64,000 nucleotides of DNA, taken from assembly GCA_031396205.1 (NCBI GenBank), contig JANNKH010000073.1, positions 16,064 through 80,063 on the forward strand. Reading direction: 5' to 3'. A program made the position numbers and the translations under genes. Below, piece after piece: positions 62,285 to 64,000 of the stretch. Positions within the stretch are counted from its first letter, which is position 1. Each line of letters begins with the position of its first letter. Origin of the DNA: CAISIP01 sp031396205 (GTDB taxonomy: Bacteria; Pseudomonadota; Gammaproteobacteria; Burkholderiales; Burkholderiaceae_C). The notes below the pieces were generated by a model that was not told the DNA's origin, did not search any database, and was given only the letters and a program-made list of their open reading frames with translations.

Positions 62285-63451
62285 TCAGGATTCGAGCCAG
62301 GATCGCAGTCGGTCGACGCCCGCCACCAGGCGCTGCGGATCGCGCGAGGCGAAACACCAGCGCAGCCAGCTGCCGGCCGGATCGGTGTCGCTGGCACCAA
62401 AGGCGATGCCCGGCGCAAGGCCGATCCCCGCCTCCACCACCAGGCGCTTGGCAGTGGCCAGAGAATCGCTGGCGCCGGCCAGCCGGAAGAACGCATACAT
62501 GCCGCCAGGCGCGGGCGCTACCTCGACGCCGGGCAGGCGCTGTAACAACGGCACCAGCGTATCGCGGCACAACTTCAGATGCGCAACCACCCGCGGTGTC
62601 ACGTCATCGGTGCGCTGCAACGCGGTCATCGCCGCGCGCTGCACGAACACCGGCGCACAGGACGTGTTGAATTCAATCAGCTTGCCGACCTGCTGCGTCA
62701 TCGTGGCCGGCATCACCATCCAGCCCAGCCGCCAACCCGTCATCAGGAAACTCTTGGAAAAGCTGTGCACCACGACCAGCCTGTCATCGGGCTCACACAC
62801 ATCCAGGAAACTGGGTGCACAGCCATTGCCACCGGGTTCGTAGTACAGGCGCTCGTAGACTTCGTCTGCCAGGATCCAGGTGCCAGTGCCGCGGCAGTGC
62901 TCGGCAATACGCAGCTGTTCGTCGCGGCTGAGCGTCCAGCCGGTCGGATTATTCGGCGCGTTGATGATCAGCAGCCTGGTCTGGCGCGTCACTGCGCCCA
63001 GCAGCGTGTCCATGTCCAGCGTCCAGGCACCGCGAGCGGGCTGCAGCGACACACACCGCACCCGCGCACCCATGATCTCTGGCTGCGCCACCAGGTTGGG
63101 CCAGACTGGCGTCACTGCCACCACCTCGTCACCAGCGTCGACCAGGGCCTGCACCGCCAGCATCAGCGCGTTGACGCCGCCCGAGGTCACTGCCAGCCGT
63201 TCGCTGGCGATCGGCCGATGCACCGTGGCCATGTAACGCGCAATCGCATCGCGCAACTCCGGCAGGCCCAGGTTATGGCCGTAGAAGGTCTCGCCGCGCT
63301 GCAAGGATTCGATCGCCGCCTGGCGAATGAATTCCGGCGTGACCTCGTCACTTTCGCCAAACCAGAACGGCAGGACGTCGCCTCGGCCGATGCCGGCGTT
63401 GGCCACTTCCCGAATGCGGGACTCCTGCAGATGCATGACGGTATTGCGCAA
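62285..63451 (-). CDS. PLP-dependent aminotransferase (aspartate aminotransferase family, class I/II)
   Basis: A fold-type I aminotransferase of 388 residues. The PLP lysine is Lys233 in HSFSKSFLMTGWRLGW, with Asp in ILADEVYERLYY and Asn in INAPNNPTGWTL. GHNLGLPELRDAIA and SGGVNALMLAVQAL are the usual coenzyme-phosphate elements. The amino donor is unknown. A TTG start at 63451 is supported by AGGAG six bases upstream; ATG 63436 lacks a site. It lies 163 bases upstream of rpsO, with no obvious terminator in between. Upstream is the disrupted aroB region. Confidence 0.9.
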   Translation of the reverse strand: MRNTVMHLQESRIREVANAGIGRGDVLPFWFGESDEVTPEFIRQAAIESLQRGETFYGHNLGLPELRDAIARYMATVHRPIASERLAVTSGGVNALMLAVQALVDAGDEVVAVTPVWPNLVAQPEIMGARVRCVSLQPARGAWTLDMDTLLGAVTRQTRLLIINAPNNPTGWTLSRDEQLRIAEHCRGTGTWILADEVYERLYYEPGGNGCAPSFLDVCEPDDRLVVVHSFSKSFLMTGWRLGWMVMPATMTQQVGKLIEFNTSCAPVFVQRAAMTALQRTDDVTPRVVAHLKLCRDTLVPLLQRLPGVEVAPAPGGMYAFFRLAGASDSLATAKRLVVEAGIGLAPGIAFGASDTDPAGSWLRWCFASRDPQRLVAGVDRLRSWLES

Positions 63452-63487
63452 GACGGGCTCCTGGATCGAAAAATGGGCAGAGCGAGC

Positions 63488-63715
63488 TCAGGGTCGCTGC
63501 ATCTGGCAGCTGGTCGGCATTTCGGCGGCCGCGGCGCTCAGCGCGCGGACAACCCTGAAACCGAAACCGGAACCTTCGACATCAAACTTGACGCCGGGCG
63601 AACCCACGCGGTCCATCACGCCAACGACCAGTGGCTGCTGGAACTGGTGGTCGCTGGCCCGCATGCTGCCGCTTTGCCCCTGCAAGCTGACCGAAGTGCT
63701 CTCCAGCGCGCGGGC
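63488..63715 (-). pseudogene. Unidentified C-terminal gene fragment joined to truncated aroB
   Basis: After the aroB similarity ends, the minus strand has an open frame without a credible start. It reads ALESTSVSLQGQSGSMRASD, then PLVVGVMDRVGSPGVKFDVE, then GSGFGFRVVRALSAAAAEMP, and stops at 63488. The ending GFGFRVVRAL resembles the C-terminus of formylglycine-generating-enzyme-like (SUMF1) proteins, but the match is too short to be sure. It looks like the 3' end of another gene. Its upstream part is absent, replaced by the aroB 5' end. Confidence 0.4.
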
Positions 63716-63993
63716 TCAAAGATCAGGTTAAGGGCGTCCCAGCCCTTGTGGGCTTCGCCGTCGGGCAACTCGATGAGCTGCAGATTCGCGTAGAGCGAGG
63801 CGAGCGCGGACTGCAGTCGGCGCGCGTACAGCGGCGCCACCGTCGCGTTGCTGACGATCACCGCTGTGGCCGCCTTCGGCAGGCCCGACCATGCGGACGG
63901 CTGGCTCAGCAGCCCCGAGCCGATCAGGATGTCGTATCCGCGCTCGCCCAGTTCGATGGGCACTCGCAGGTGCATGGAGTCGGTGGCGGCCAT
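63616..63993 (-). pseudogene. aroB: 3-dehydroquinate synthase, truncated
   Basis: The N-terminus of the second shikimate-pathway enzyme. Codons 1-92 (63993 to 63718) are normal: LRVPIELGERGYDILIGSGL, AATAVIVSNATVAPLYARRL, and LIELPDGEAHKGWDALNLIF. In intact AroB this should be followed by the NAD loop with ALGGGVVGD and metal ligands, but here the frame runs into EPARWRALRSACRG and stops at 63616. The remaining 270 or so residues are not found downstream. As read, the protein cannot be active. The gene's start is seven bases from the window edge, where aroK would be expected next. Confidence 0.75.
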
Positions 63994-64000
63994 GATCGCG

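Overview
The window is a high-GC stretch of a betaproteobacterial chromosome, almost certainly Burkholderiales. The evidence is the run rpsO-pnp-quinone oxidoreductase-tpiA-secG-tRNA-Leu-nuoA to nuoN-NUDIX-DUF1178, two DUF1631 proteins, a Bug-type periplasmic receptor, and a TAXI receptor with a C-terminal membrane helix. I cannot name the genus. Coding density is very high. I see no prophage, insertion sequence or CRISPR array.

Layout. 1-9.7 kb: the end of a TAXI-type receptor gene, a long hairpin, two paralogous DUF1631 genes flanking ettA, an rhlE-type RNA helicase, and a Rossmann-fold oxidoreductase that overlaps the helicase tail out of frame. 9.8-22.1 kb: a divergent sugar-acid locus. 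The minus strand has a TTG-started 2-hydroxyacid dehydrogenase, a FadR-type regulator, a sugar ABC transporter, gluconokinase, a cupin protein and a PhyH-type dioxygenase. The plus strand has an IlvD/Edd aldonate dehydratase, KDG kinase, KDGal kinase and KDPGal aldolase. A palindrome overlaps the -10 box of the plus-strand promoter. 22.1-25.5 kb: a two-gene DNA-processing operon, a PD-(D/E)XK nuclease-like protein and a nuclease-Rad3 helicase fusion, behind a good LexA box. 25.6-31.5 kb: a hypothetical protein, a PLP dehydratase, an SDR, an AttH/CrtC-like protein and an MsbA-like ABC exporter.

31.5-41.3 kb: a decayed GGDEF gene, then a minus-strand dicarboxylate-type module: TauE/SafE exporter, ThDP enzyme, succinate-dehydrogenase-like flavoprotein, two-subunit class I hydratase, Bug receptor, two small membrane anchors and an iron-sulfur subunit. 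A divergent LysR regulator with a clear operator follows. Parts of a full four-subunit quinone-linked dehydrogenase are present, but the flavoprotein lacks the histidine that normally binds FAD covalently. The substrate is unknown.

41.4-64 kb: core genes on the minus strand. Transcription runs from a truncated aroB and an aminotransferase through rpsO, pnp, a quinone oxidoreductase, tpiA, secG and tRNA-Leu(GAG) into the 14-gene respiratory complex I operon, a NUDIX hydrolase and DUF1178. Two normally important genes are broken as read. nuoF has a 5-bp-type frameshift inside its FMN-binding loop, and aroB loses its conserved sequence after about 92 codons. Either could be real or an assembly error.
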